From Desulfosporosinus sp. (GTDB lineage: Bacteria; Bacillota; Desulfitobacteriia; Desulfitobacteriales; Desulfitobacteriaceae), in the NCBI GenBank assembly GCA_003513495.1, contig DOPM01000024.1, forward strand, positions 1 through 7,946: a stretch of 7,946 nt of DNA, written 5' to 3'. This document shows positions 1 to 6,064 of this stretch, one piece after another; position 1 is the first letter of the stretch, and each line of letters opens with the position of its first letter. A program made the position numbers and the translations under genes. The notes beneath the pieces were generated by a model. That model was given only the letters and a program-made list of their open reading frames with translations, did no database searches and was not told the origin of the DNA.

Positions 1-144
1 GACTTCGTTAACCCTTTAAGGGGAAACTGTGTTGGTGCAAAGAACCATATGGGCGGTATCTGGAAAAGAATGATTCAGGATTATTATAATTGTACTTGTG
101 GTAAATACGAAGAAGGGGACGTCAATTTCAGAGAACACGTATAA
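1..144 (+). CDS. bssB: Benzylsuccinate synthase beta subunit (BssB-like), C-terminal part
   Basis: Frame 1 is open from the window edge to a TAA at 142-144, giving the last 47 residues of a gene that starts upstream. The fragment has cysteines at fragment residues 10, 31 and 33 (a CxC pair), a central MGGIWKRMI segment, and an acidic tail ending in FREHV. The small beta and gamma subunits of benzylsuccinate synthase are short, cysteine-rich proteins that bind a 4Fe-4S cluster and sit on the glycyl-radical alpha subunit. From memory the tail resembles BssB. Position supports this, because in Thauera and Azoarcus the order is bssC-bssA-bssB-bssE and here a BssE-like ATPase follows. It could instead be the gamma subunit or the equivalent subunit of a related arylmethylsuccinate synthase. 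The N-terminal half and its remaining cysteines are not visible. Confidence 0.68.
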   Translation, partial: DFVNPLRGNCVGAKNHMGGIWKRMIQDYYNCTCGKYEEGDVNFREHV

Positions 145-149
145 GGATA

Positions 150-203
150 GTTAATAACATGTACTCCGTAAGGAGTACATGTTATTAACATATGCTCTTT
201 TTT
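150..203 (+). terminator. Perfect 18-bp stem-loop after bssB, followed by a T-run
   Basis: Arms 150-167 (GTTAATAACATGTACTCC) and 172-189 are exact reverse complements around a GTAA loop (168-171). The stem starts five bases after the bssB stop codon. A run of six T lies at 198-203, eight bases beyond the stem, so this is not a textbook intrinsic terminator. It could act as a partial terminator, a 3' stabiliser for the synthase-subunit transcript, or a processing site that lets abundant synthase mRNA and scarcer accessory mRNA differ in level. The structure is seen directly; the role is inferred. Confidence 0.75.
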
Positions 204-341
204 GTACAGGCTTACCTCTATATGTTGTATTGGGAATTCTGTGCACTGTATCGGTGGCGTTGACTCTCCCTTCGTCGCGAAGTGTTCCTTTTGGATTTAT
301 GTCTTCTGCCAAATAATAATAAAAACTGGGGGGTCAGTATC

Positions 342-1220
342 ATGGCAAATGATAAAAAGCTTGTGAGTTTAACAGTCCCCAAACTAGATCCATTTTTTTA
401 TATTGACAAAGAACTTCGCGTGATCCTGGAAAGAATGGAAAATCTTTCTAGAAAGCACCCTATAAATATCTTGGTTAGCGGAAAACAGGGTTGTGGAAAG
501 TCTTCTTTGGTCAGTCAATTTGGAGCGGTCTACAACCGGCCAACAGCTCATTTCCAAATCGGAATATTATCCGAACCAGGGCAATTGTTTGGTGAACAGA
601 CTTTGAAAAACGGGGAGACGAGTTATCGACCCTACCTATTTCCGGAAGCGCTTCAAACCCCAGGCTGTGTTATTCATTTAGAAGAAATCAACCGACCAGA
701 AAACCCCAAAGCCTTGAACATGCTGTACTCGATTTTGGCTGAAGATAGGGAGATCTGGATGGATGAATTAGGTTTAATTAAGGTGGCTGATAATGTGGTC
801 TTTTTTGCAACCATGAATGAAGGGGAAGAATATATCGGAACTGAAATGCTTGACCCGGCCTTAAGAGACCGATTTTATACAGTCCTGATGGATTACATTC
901 CTCCAGAAGTAGAGGCAGAAGTCATGGCTCAAAAAGCTGGTATTAGTCGAGAGCAAGCGCTAGAAATCGTCGGAATTATTAATAAGTTGCGAGGGCATTC
1001 CCAATTCCCCATTGATGTCTCTACCAGAACCAGCTTGATGATCGCCGAATTAGTTGCTTTGGGGACTACAATCAGGGATGCTATAGTGTACAGTTTACAA
1101 ACAACTAAAGAACATCTTGAATCGATCCTTCTCACCCTTCACTTAGAGAACGGAAATGTAGAAAGTAAGGCGAGTGAATATATTCTATTTAATCGGGATA
1201 TTGAAAAAGTTGCCCGATAG
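342..1220 (+). CDS. bssE: MoxR-type AAA+ ATPase, BssE-like chaperone of benzylsuccinate synthase
   Basis: This 292-residue cytoplasmic AAA+ ATPase probably uses ATP to remodel or mature benzylsuccinate synthase. Visible motifs are Walker A GKQGCGKSS (residues 47-55), Walker B ending in HLEEINRPE (112-120), sensor 1 FFATMN (154-159), and LDPALRDRF (170-178), which carries the arginine-finger region typical of MoxR, NorQ, CbbQ and GvpN proteins. The ATG at 342 is preferred because the extra 20 upstream residues of the open frame would need a TTG start at 282 without a good SD, while G-rich CTGGGGGGT lies just before 342. It follows BssB after a 197-bp gap and precedes a VWA protein by 18 bp, so the two are probably co-transcribed. 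BssE is a regular member of bss operons, but its exact job is not settled. The family call is firm; the symbol rests mainly on context. Confidence 0.85.
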   Translation: MANDKKLVSLTVPKLDPFFYIDKELRVILERMENLSRKHPINILVSGKQGCGKSSLVSQFGAVYNRPTAHFQIGILSEPGQLFGEQTLKNGETSYRPYLFPEALQTPGCVIHLEEINRPENPKALNMLYSILAEDREIWMDELGLIKVADNVVFFATMNEGEEYIGTEMLDPALRDRFYTVLMDYIPPEVEAEVMAQKAGISREQALEIVGIINKLRGHSQFPIDVSTRTSLMIAELVALGTTIRDAIVYSLQTTKEHLESILLTLHLENGNVESKASEYILFNRDIEKVAR

Positions 1221-1223
1221 ATA

Positions 1224-1232
1224 AAGGGGGTG
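1224..1232 (+). promoter_or_regulatory. Ribosome binding site that sets the start of the VWA gene
   Basis: AAGGGGGTG differs from the ideal AAGGAGGTG by one base and ends six bases before the ATG at 1239. The frame also offers a GTG at 1230, but that codon lies inside the SD itself, so the ATG three codons later is the better start. Confidence 0.6.
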
Positions 1233-1238
1233 GAGCGC

Positions 1239-2939
1239 ATGACACAAAAACCCAAAGACATAATAACTAAGTTTGTTTATTCGGGAGGGGAAGGAATATC
1301 TGACTACTGGAGAACGAATAAATCCCCGATTGAAACAAAAGAATTAGCCAATTTGTTGCGTTCTACTAGGAGAATTACCAGCTTTATTGGACCTAATGTA
1401 GGAAATGTTATTTGGAATGGGATGCGTTCTATCTCAGTGGATACCGATATTGCCTTAGATCCGCAACTTGTACTGGGCAGGTACCCCATTCCAAGTGATA
1501 AGACGGATATTGCGATTGGTACTGTTATTATTAAAGCATTAAATCAAGCCGAATGGAGTCAGCGTGCCATTGATCAAACATTCGCGAAGTTTGCTAAATC
1601 ACAAGTGGATGTAAATTACAAGCTGAAAATGTTTCTGGAAATGGCTGAACAGATTTATATAGATACTGTTTCTAACCGTTCTGTTTTAGGGTTATATACA
1701 GAAATGCACCGCAAAGCTACCTTTCAGGAAACAAAAAGGTATTTTGTGCAGCCACCTTCGCTGGGGGAGTTAATGAATATTTGGTGGATAATGGGCGGAG
1801 ACAGAAGTGGATGTAAATACCAAGAGGAATTTTCGCGTGAAATTCATAACGTACGAGGATATGAGCTGGAACAACATTACAAAGGACCACTCTCTCTGCT
1901 CAATTCAATTGTCAGAGAACTAATTGAGGAATGTCCTAAGATCAAGAGCGTAGTGGATCGCTGTACTTATCGGGTGGGTCTTTATTCTAGAGTTTGGAGT
2001 GAGCTGAAAGACATAACCAAATTCTGGACAGGGGATAGATTCGATCCTCTAATGTTGCAAAAGCCCTCTGAAAATAATGATATCCTCGAGGGATCAGCTG
2101 AGCTGCAAAAAACCATTCAGTCAAAATTAGCCGAAGAGGTTGAATCGAATTTGACTGAGGAAGTTTTTGACCTTACAGAAGATATTGGCCGTATTTTAGG
2201 TGAAGATTCGGATGTAGTGCCAATTAAAGTTACGGATAATGTTATACCGTTTATTGAGCCTTTAGACAGAGAACTGATGTACAAGTTATACATTGCATTA
2301 AGGAGTCATGCGAAAAAAAGAAATATCTTCAATAGGGGACTGAAAAGTGGCAAGCTTGATTCTAGGCGCTTGTATAGAGCCCCCATTAACGGGAATATTT
2401 TTTGCTATAAAAAACAAGAACTCGAGATGAATAGTGATGTTGTTCTATTGGTAGATGCTACGGGTTCACTGGGTGGACCAAAATGGAAACTTGTGCAGAA
2501 AATATACCGGGCTCTATTTGAAGCTGTAAACAGCTTTAACAGTAATACCCGGATCTTTAGTTATTCAGAAGTTAAAGGAGAATGTACTCTTACAGAACTG
2601 ACCCCTTCGCATGGAATGTTTTATACAGTGATCCCCAGGGGCAAGACTGCATCTGCTGAGGCAATTATCGCCACTGCTTTAATGTTGAAAAAGCATGCCA
2701 AGCGTCCGTTTATTATACATTTAACGGATGGAGCTTCAAACTGGGGGAGCGAGGTTAAGCTAGCCATTGATTACTGTAAACAAAAAAAAATTAGCTTGAA
2801 GACCCTTGGTTTTGGCTGCTCGTCAAGTAATATGGTTGGCTTAAAAGAAGAGTATGACAACCAGGTCGTGTTTGTGGAGGGCTTAAAAGAACTTCCCAAA
2901 GAATTCGCCAAATTATTGGCGAATACGAATTATTTATAA
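1239..2939 (+). CDS. VWA-domain protein, partner of the MoxR-type ATPase (CbbO/NorD-like layout)
   Basis: This 566-residue soluble protein has a long N-terminal region without recognised motifs. An acidic, glutamate-rich stretch (about 278-325) follows, then SGKLDSRRLYRA (about 370-381), a sequence of the type found before the VWA domain in CobT and NorD proteins. A C-terminal VWA domain spans about 400-560. The metal-ion site is recognisable as DATGS (406-410), a threonine near 470 in RGKT, and TDG with Asp497. No signal peptide or membrane segment is evident. MoxR-type ATPases commonly work with an adjacent VWA protein that recognises the target, as CbbQ/CbbO do on Rubisco and NorQ/NorD on nitric oxide reductase. 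By analogy this protein would guide the BssE-like ATPase to the glycyl-radical synthase or its activase; that target is inferred. A bssF-type name is possible by position, but I do not assign it. Confidence 0.8.
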   Translation: MTQKPKDIITKFVYSGGEGISDYWRTNKSPIETKELANLLRSTRRITSFIGPNVGNVIWNGMRSISVDTDIALDPQLVLGRYPIPSDKTDIAIGTVIIKALNQAEWSQRAIDQTFAKFAKSQVDVNYKLKMFLEMAEQIYIDTVSNRSVLGLYTEMHRKATFQETKRYFVQPPSLGELMNIWWIMGGDRSGCKYQEEFSREIHNVRGYELEQHYKGPLSLLNSIVRELIEECPKIKSVVDRCTYRVGLYSRVWSELKDITKFWTGDRFDPLMLQKPSENNDILEGSAELQKTIQSKLAEEVESNLTEEVFDLTEDIGRILGEDSDVVPIKVTDNVIPFIEPLDRELMYKLYIALRSHAKKRNIFNRGLKSGKLDSRRLYRAPINGNIFCYKKQELEMNSDVVLLVDATGSLGGPKWKLVQKIYRALFEAVNSFNSNTRIFSYSEVKGECTLTELTPSHGMFYTVIPRGKTASAEAIIATALMLKKHAKRPFIIHLTDGASNWGSEVKLAIDYCKQKKISLKTLGFGCSSSNMVGLKEEYDNQVVFVEGLKELPKEFAKLLANTNYL

Positions 2940-2961
2940 ATTAAAACCTAGGAGGGATCTT

Positions 2962-3948
2962 ATGTCTACAGAGGCGTTAAAAATAGAAACAGAGATAAGA
3001 GAGCCTTTGATATCTAATATTCAGCGTTACTCCCTTCAGGACGGACCGGGATTTAGAACAACTATATTTTTTAAGGGATGTCCCTTACGGTGTCCTTGGT
3101 GTCATAATCCGGATACGCACTCCATCGAACCGGAAATAAGTTATTATTTTGAAAAGTGCATCGGTTGTGGGAGATGCGCCGAGGGTTGTTCAACTGGGGC
3201 AACCTATACTGAAGTGAAGGGGCAAGGGTCAGTTCTAAGGTATGATAGAAGCAAGTGCAGTGGTTGCGGAAAGTGTGCAGAGGCTTGTTTATCAGGGGCA
3301 AGGGATATCGCTGGTCGAAAAATGCCGCTGAAGGAAATTATTCGAGAAGCAACTGCAGACGCGATGTTTTTTTTCAATTCCGGCGGGGGCGTGACGATAA
3401 GTGGTGGAGATCCTATGTTATTCCCAGACTATACTATAGAATTGGCAAGGCTCCTTAAAAAAGAAGGGCTTCATGTAGCGCTTGAGACCTCAGCGTTTGG
3501 TCAATGGCAACATCTTGAAAGACTACTAAACTACATAGATTTATTTTTAATCGATATTAAGACAATGGATGCAGATAAATGTAAAAATGTGATTAAGGGA
3601 GATTTGAAGGTTATCTTAGGAAATTTTGAGAAACTAGTTGAAGCCGGCGCCTCTGTACGGGCAAGATTACCGATTATACCAGGTTTTAATAATAGCCAGA
3701 GTGATTATGAAGCTTATACCGAATACCTAAGCAAATTTGTCGGGAAAATTGATGCTGTAGACCTTTTGCCATTCCATAGTTACGGCGAAAAAAAGTATCA
3801 GTTGCTGGGGAGAATGGAAAGTTATCAGTTTCAAAATGTACACTCCCTAGAGTCTAAAGAACTAAAGCCTTTTTTAATCATGCTAATTGAAGCGGGTTTT
3901 ATCTCCGGCCAAAGTCTGACAGTCGGTGGTTTAATAGGCGTAAAATAA
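2962..3948 (+). CDS. bssD: Benzylsuccinate synthase activating enzyme (radical SAM glycyl-radical activase)
   Basis: This 328-residue activase uses S-adenosylmethionine and a reduced 4Fe-4S cluster to abstract hydrogen from the conserved glycine of the synthase alpha subunit. YSLQDGPGFRTTIFFKGC leads into the radical-SAM motif CxxxCxxC (Cys40, Cys44, Cys47). Two ferredoxin-type motifs follow (Cys66/69/72/76 and Cys99/102/105/109), the insert found in activases of benzylsuccinate synthase, glycerol dehydratase and similar enzymes but missing from the short pyruvate formate-lyase activase. GGGVTISGGDP (141-151) is the SAM-contact motif, with Asp where many relatives have Glu. An excellent SD, AGGAGGG, lies at 2950-2956, and 22 bp separate the gene from the VWA gene. 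The activase family is certain. BssD rather than another X-succinate synthase activase is inferred from the neighbouring bbs genes. Here it comes last, whereas in Thauera and Azoarcus bssD leads the operon. Confidence 0.88.
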   Translation: MSTEALKIETEIREPLISNIQRYSLQDGPGFRTTIFFKGCPLRCPWCHNPDTHSIEPEISYYFEKCIGCGRCAEGCSTGATYTEVKGQGSVLRYDRSKCSGCGKCAEACLSGARDIAGRKMPLKEIIREATADAMFFFNSGGGVTISGGDPMLFPDYTIELARLLKKEGLHVALETSAFGQWQHLERLLNYIDLFLIDIKTMDADKCKNVIKGDLKVILGNFEKLVEAGASVRARLPIIPGFNNSQSDYEAYTEYLSKFVGKIDAVDLLPFHSYGEKKYQLLGRMESYQFQNVHSLESKELKPFLIMLIEAGFISGQSLTVGGLIGVK

Positions 3949-4031
3949 GTAAAAGCTGTTGGTCACATTTTATCTTTACCAAGGAGTTTGGTATCATAAG
4001 TTCTCAAAAACTGATGAATCCAAACATCGTA

Positions 4032-4047
4032 GATGACATTTGTCATC
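4032..4047. promoter_or_regulatory. 16-bp dyad, candidate operator or upstream activator site
   Basis: GATGACA-TT-TGTCATC is a perfect inverted repeat with 7-bp arms and a 2-bp centre. Its centre lies about 140 bp upstream of the sigma-54-like promoter, within the usual range for enhancer-binding activators. The half-site GATGA recurs at 4013-4017 and 4101-4105. The binding protein is unknown. Confidence 0.4.
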
Positions 4048-4094
4048 AATACAGGTATCTGTTGGTATACGCTAATCTTTTATAAGGTTCCTAC

Positions 4095-4125
4095 AAAACT
4101 GATGATATATTTCATCAGTTTTTTT
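4095..4125 (+). terminator. Likely Rho-independent terminator after bssD
   Basis: AAAACTGATGA (4095-4105) pairs perfectly with 4112-4122 around a 6-base loop, and T residues run from 4119 to 4125. The stem is AT-rich and so only moderately stable. It lies 146 bp beyond the bssD stop and before the putative bbs promoter, which fits the end of the left operon. As a dyad sharing GATGA half-sites with 4032-4047 it might also bind protein. Confidence 0.6.
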
Positions 4126-4179
4126 CACAATAATTTTAATATTCTAATAATACTGCGCAATTAGTGACTGTGCTGAGTT

Positions 4180-4195
4180 TGGAATGAATCTTGCA
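4180..4195 (+). promoter_or_regulatory. Candidate sigma-54 (-24/-12) promoter for the bbs operon
   Basis: The sequence TGGAATGAATCTTGCA has the invariant GG (4181-4182) and GC (4193-4194) separated by exactly 10 bases. It matches TGG, the A and G of the -24 element, and the full TTGCA of the -12 element; the mismatches are A and T where the consensus has C. Transcription would start near 4205, giving a leader of roughly 225 bases before bbsA. Regulation by an NtrC-family activator is inferred; no such gene is in the window. Confidence 0.45.
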
Positions 4196-4431
4196 ATGAT
4201 TAACGATATTAATGATTACCTATGTGTAATGTCAACTGTATGTACCAAATGAAATAGGCTAGTTCTGGTTAAGGCCAAGTGCAACTCATTGAAGAAAATT
4301 TGGTAAAACCAAGTCTCGACTAAAACAAGGTGTAATCATACCCTGTGACAATCAAAACAAAGGAGGGAACGTTTATTTACAACGACAATCAAGGTTTCGT
4401 CTAGAAATTATAAAAGAATGGAGCTGTTAGA

Positions 4432-4857
4432 ATGAGCGGTCAACCTACTATTGACACCAATGAACCGGTTTTTTTTCACCCTGATTTATTCGTCGTTCCA
4501 ACGAACGGGGAAGCACCTTACCTTTTGGGGTACAAATGTGAGGATTGTGGTAAAGTATGGTTTCCAAAATTAGAGATATGTCCCGAGTGTTGGACGGATT
4601 TAAAACAAATTACCTTAAGTAGAAGTGGGAAATTGTACAGTTATTCTATTATTCATATAGGTCAAAGAGGGATCAAGTCCCCATACGCAGTTGGTTATGT
4701 GGATTTTCCAGAAGAGGTACGAATCTATGCTCAATTGGCCATTCCACACGAAAAATTAAAATTGGGAATGGATGTGGAAGTTATTGAGGGTGTTGTTAGG
4801 TTGGATAAAAATAGTAATCCAGTCATGCTCAGCTATATGTTCAAAGCAGTAGAGTAA
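4432..4857 (+). CDS. bbsA: BbsA-like Zn-ribbon/OB-fold (DUF35) subunit of benzoylsuccinyl-CoA thiolase
   Basis: This 141-residue protein has an N-terminal rubredoxin-like zinc ribbon with Cys36/Cys39 (CEDC) and Cys50/Cys53 (CPEC). An OB-fold of the DUF35 type follows from about residue 60, with GKLYSYSIIH (66-75) and a YAVGYVDF segment. DUF35 proteins pair with thiolase-like enzymes as non-catalytic partners. In toluene degradation BbsA joins the thiolase BbsB to cleave (S)-2-benzoylsuccinyl-CoA into benzoyl-CoA and succinyl-CoA. Here the thiolase gene begins 29 bp downstream, as expected. The ATG at 4432 has a modest SD (GGAG at 4420-4423, 8-base spacing), weaker than those of the other genes in the operon. 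The fold call is strong and the pathway name comes from gene order. Confidence 0.85.
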   Translation: MSGQPTIDTNEPVFFHPDLFVVPTNGEAPYLLGYKCEDCGKVWFPKLEICPECWTDLKQITLSRSGKLYSYSIIHIGQRGIKSPYAVGYVDFPEEVRIYAQLAIPHEKLKLGMDVEVIEGVVRLDKNSNPVMLSYMFKAVE

Positions 4858-4886
4858 ATACCTTTACATAGAAGGAGGGCTAACAG

Positions 4887-6032
4887 ATGAGAGAAGTATA
4901 TGTTGTGGGGGTCGGGATGACTCCTTTTGGTAAGTTTCCGGATAGGCCTTATTATGATTTAGGAAAAGAGGCAGTTGTTAAAGCGGTCAAAGATGCGAAT
5001 GTCGACAAACGTGAGATTCAAGCTGGTTATGTCGGAAATGTTAAAGCAGGAATGGCCCCCGGCCAAAAAGTGTTTAAAACATTAGGCATGACCGGAATGC
5101 AAATTGTCAACGTAGAAAACGCTTGTTCTAGCGGACAAACAGCCCTTAATTTAGCTTATTCGGCTATAGCCAGTGGACAATATGATATGGTCATGGCTGT
5201 AGGATGTGAGAACTTGACCGGTGGTAGGACTAGCGGAGAGGCCTTGGCTCCCGATCAGGATGACATTGAAGGAATTTTGGGTAATGTTATGCCAGCAATC
5301 TATGGTATGCGGGCTAAGAAATATATGGAGCAATATGGCGCTACTCCTGAAGATTTGGCGCTTGTTGCGGTGAAAAATCATAAACATAGCTCATTAAATC
5401 CTTATGCGCAATTTCGTAATTTAGTGACTATAGAAGAAGTTTTGGCTTCGCGGATGGTAGCCGAGCCCTTCACTCTTTTGCAATGTTGCCCGATAGCAGA
5501 TGGGGCAGCAGCAGCGGTTGTCTGTTCGAAAGAGAAGATGCTGCAACTGGGTGCTAAGGGAGTTAAAATTGATGCTTCGATTCTGGTTTCCGGTTTATTC
5601 AAGAATCAACCCAGTGATCTGACTGTTCCGGAAATTACCCAGAGAGCTAGTCGCTTAGCCTATGAAATGGCAGGCATGGGACCGGTAGATATCAATATGG
5701 TAGAGTGTCATGATGCGTTTACGATTGCTGAATTTCTCTACTACGAAACGTTAGGTTTCTGTGAAAAGGGTGAAGCTGCTTCCTTTATACGAAGTGGTGC
5801 AGCTGAATTAGGGGGCAAACATGTTTTCAGTGTCAGGGGAGGTTTACTATGCATGGGACATCCTCTAGGAGCTACAGGGGTTGCTCAGACAGTTGAAGCA
5901 GTATGGCAGTTGCGAGGGCAGGCTGGAGATCGGCAGATTCCAGGAGCAAAAACGGCTATGATCCATATTACTGGGGGCGGGGTATCTGGAATGGATAACG
6001 CTGCCTGCGGTGTACACATCTTTACAGTTTAG
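4887..6032 (+). CDS. bbsB: BbsB-like thiolase, (S)-2-benzoylsuccinyl-CoA thiolase large subunit
   Basis: This 381-residue thiolase of the SCP2-like group has the usual family length. The probable acyl-accepting nucleophile is Cys80 in ENACSSGQTA. Other conserved sites are HDAFT (275-279), with the His and Asn/Asp-type contact of this group, and GHPLGATG (324-331) with His325. The C-terminal segment that carries the second catalytic Cys in classical biosynthetic thiolases reads HITGGGVSG (360-368) and has no Cys at that place, as in many SCP2-type members. With BbsA it should catalyse the last pathway step, CoA-dependent cleavage of benzoylsuccinyl-CoA to benzoyl-CoA and succinyl-CoA in the cytoplasm. 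A near-perfect SD, GAAGGAGGG (4871-4879), sets the ATG. The thiolase call is certain; the substrate is inferred from the bbsABCDE order. Confidence 0.87.
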   Translation: MREVYVVGVGMTPFGKFPDRPYYDLGKEAVVKAVKDANVDKREIQAGYVGNVKAGMAPGQKVFKTLGMTGMQIVNVENACSSGQTALNLAYSAIASGQYDMVMAVGCENLTGGRTSGEALAPDQDDIEGILGNVMPAIYGMRAKKYMEQYGATPEDLALVAVKNHKHSSLNPYAQFRNLVTIEEVLASRMVAEPFTLLQCCPIADGAAAAVVCSKEKMLQLGAKGVKIDASILVSGLFKNQPSDLTVPEITQRASRLAYEMAGMGPVDINMVECHDAFTIAEFLYYETLGFCEKGEAASFIRSGAAELGGKHVFSVRGGLLCMGHPLGATGVAQTVEAVWQLRGQAGDRQIPGAKTAMIHITGGGVSGMDNAACGVHIFTV

Positions 6033-6064
6033 AAAACTATCAGTAGGCGAAAGGAGAACTTCTT

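Larger units (their letters stand above)
3949..4431. other. Regulatory intergenic region between the bss and bbs blocks
   Basis: This 483-bp AT-rich stretch carries no convincing gene in any frame. It contains a weak hairpin (TACCAA at 3977-3982 with TTGGTA at 3988-3993), a 16-bp dyad (4032-4047), a terminator-like hairpin (4095-4125), a sigma-54-like promoter (4180-4195) and a direct repeat AATGATTA (4195-4202 and 4211-4218). Further along are a small hairpin (TTGGT at 4300-4304 with ACCAA at 4308-4312), a direct repeat GACAATCAA (4347-4355 and 4384-4392) and an SD-like AAAGGAGGG with no usual start codon after it. I recognise no known riboswitch. The layout suggests the end of one operon and separately controlled transcription of the next. 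Confidence 0.6.

Noticed and set aside
202..230. Possible sigma-A promoter (TTGTAC, 17 bp, TTGTAT) before the BssE-like gene
   Set aside because: Only about three of six matches in each hexamer; too weak to call without mapping data.
232..244. Possible sigma-54 site TGGGAATTCTGTGC before the BssE-like gene
   Set aside because: The GG-to-GC spacing is 8 or 9 bases, not the required 10.
282..341. Upstream extension of the BssE-like ATPase by 20 residues from a TTG
   Set aside because: No good SD at 282, the extra residues do not resemble the family, and a G-rich SD directly precedes the ATG at 342.
3255..3458. Overlapping plus-strand frame of 67 codons inside bssD
   Set aside because: It lies wholly within the activase gene in another frame and has no family signature or convincing SD.
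3977..3993. Hairpin TACCAA/TTGGTA just after bssD as a terminator
   Set aside because: The stem is only 6 bp and no T-run follows; the hairpin at 4095-4125 is a better terminator.
4124..4153. Possible sigma-A promoter (TTCACA, then an AT-rich -10 near TAATAC)
   Set aside because: The -35 is good but no -10 at 16-18 bp spacing matches more than half of TATAAT, and the stretch is AT-rich by nature.
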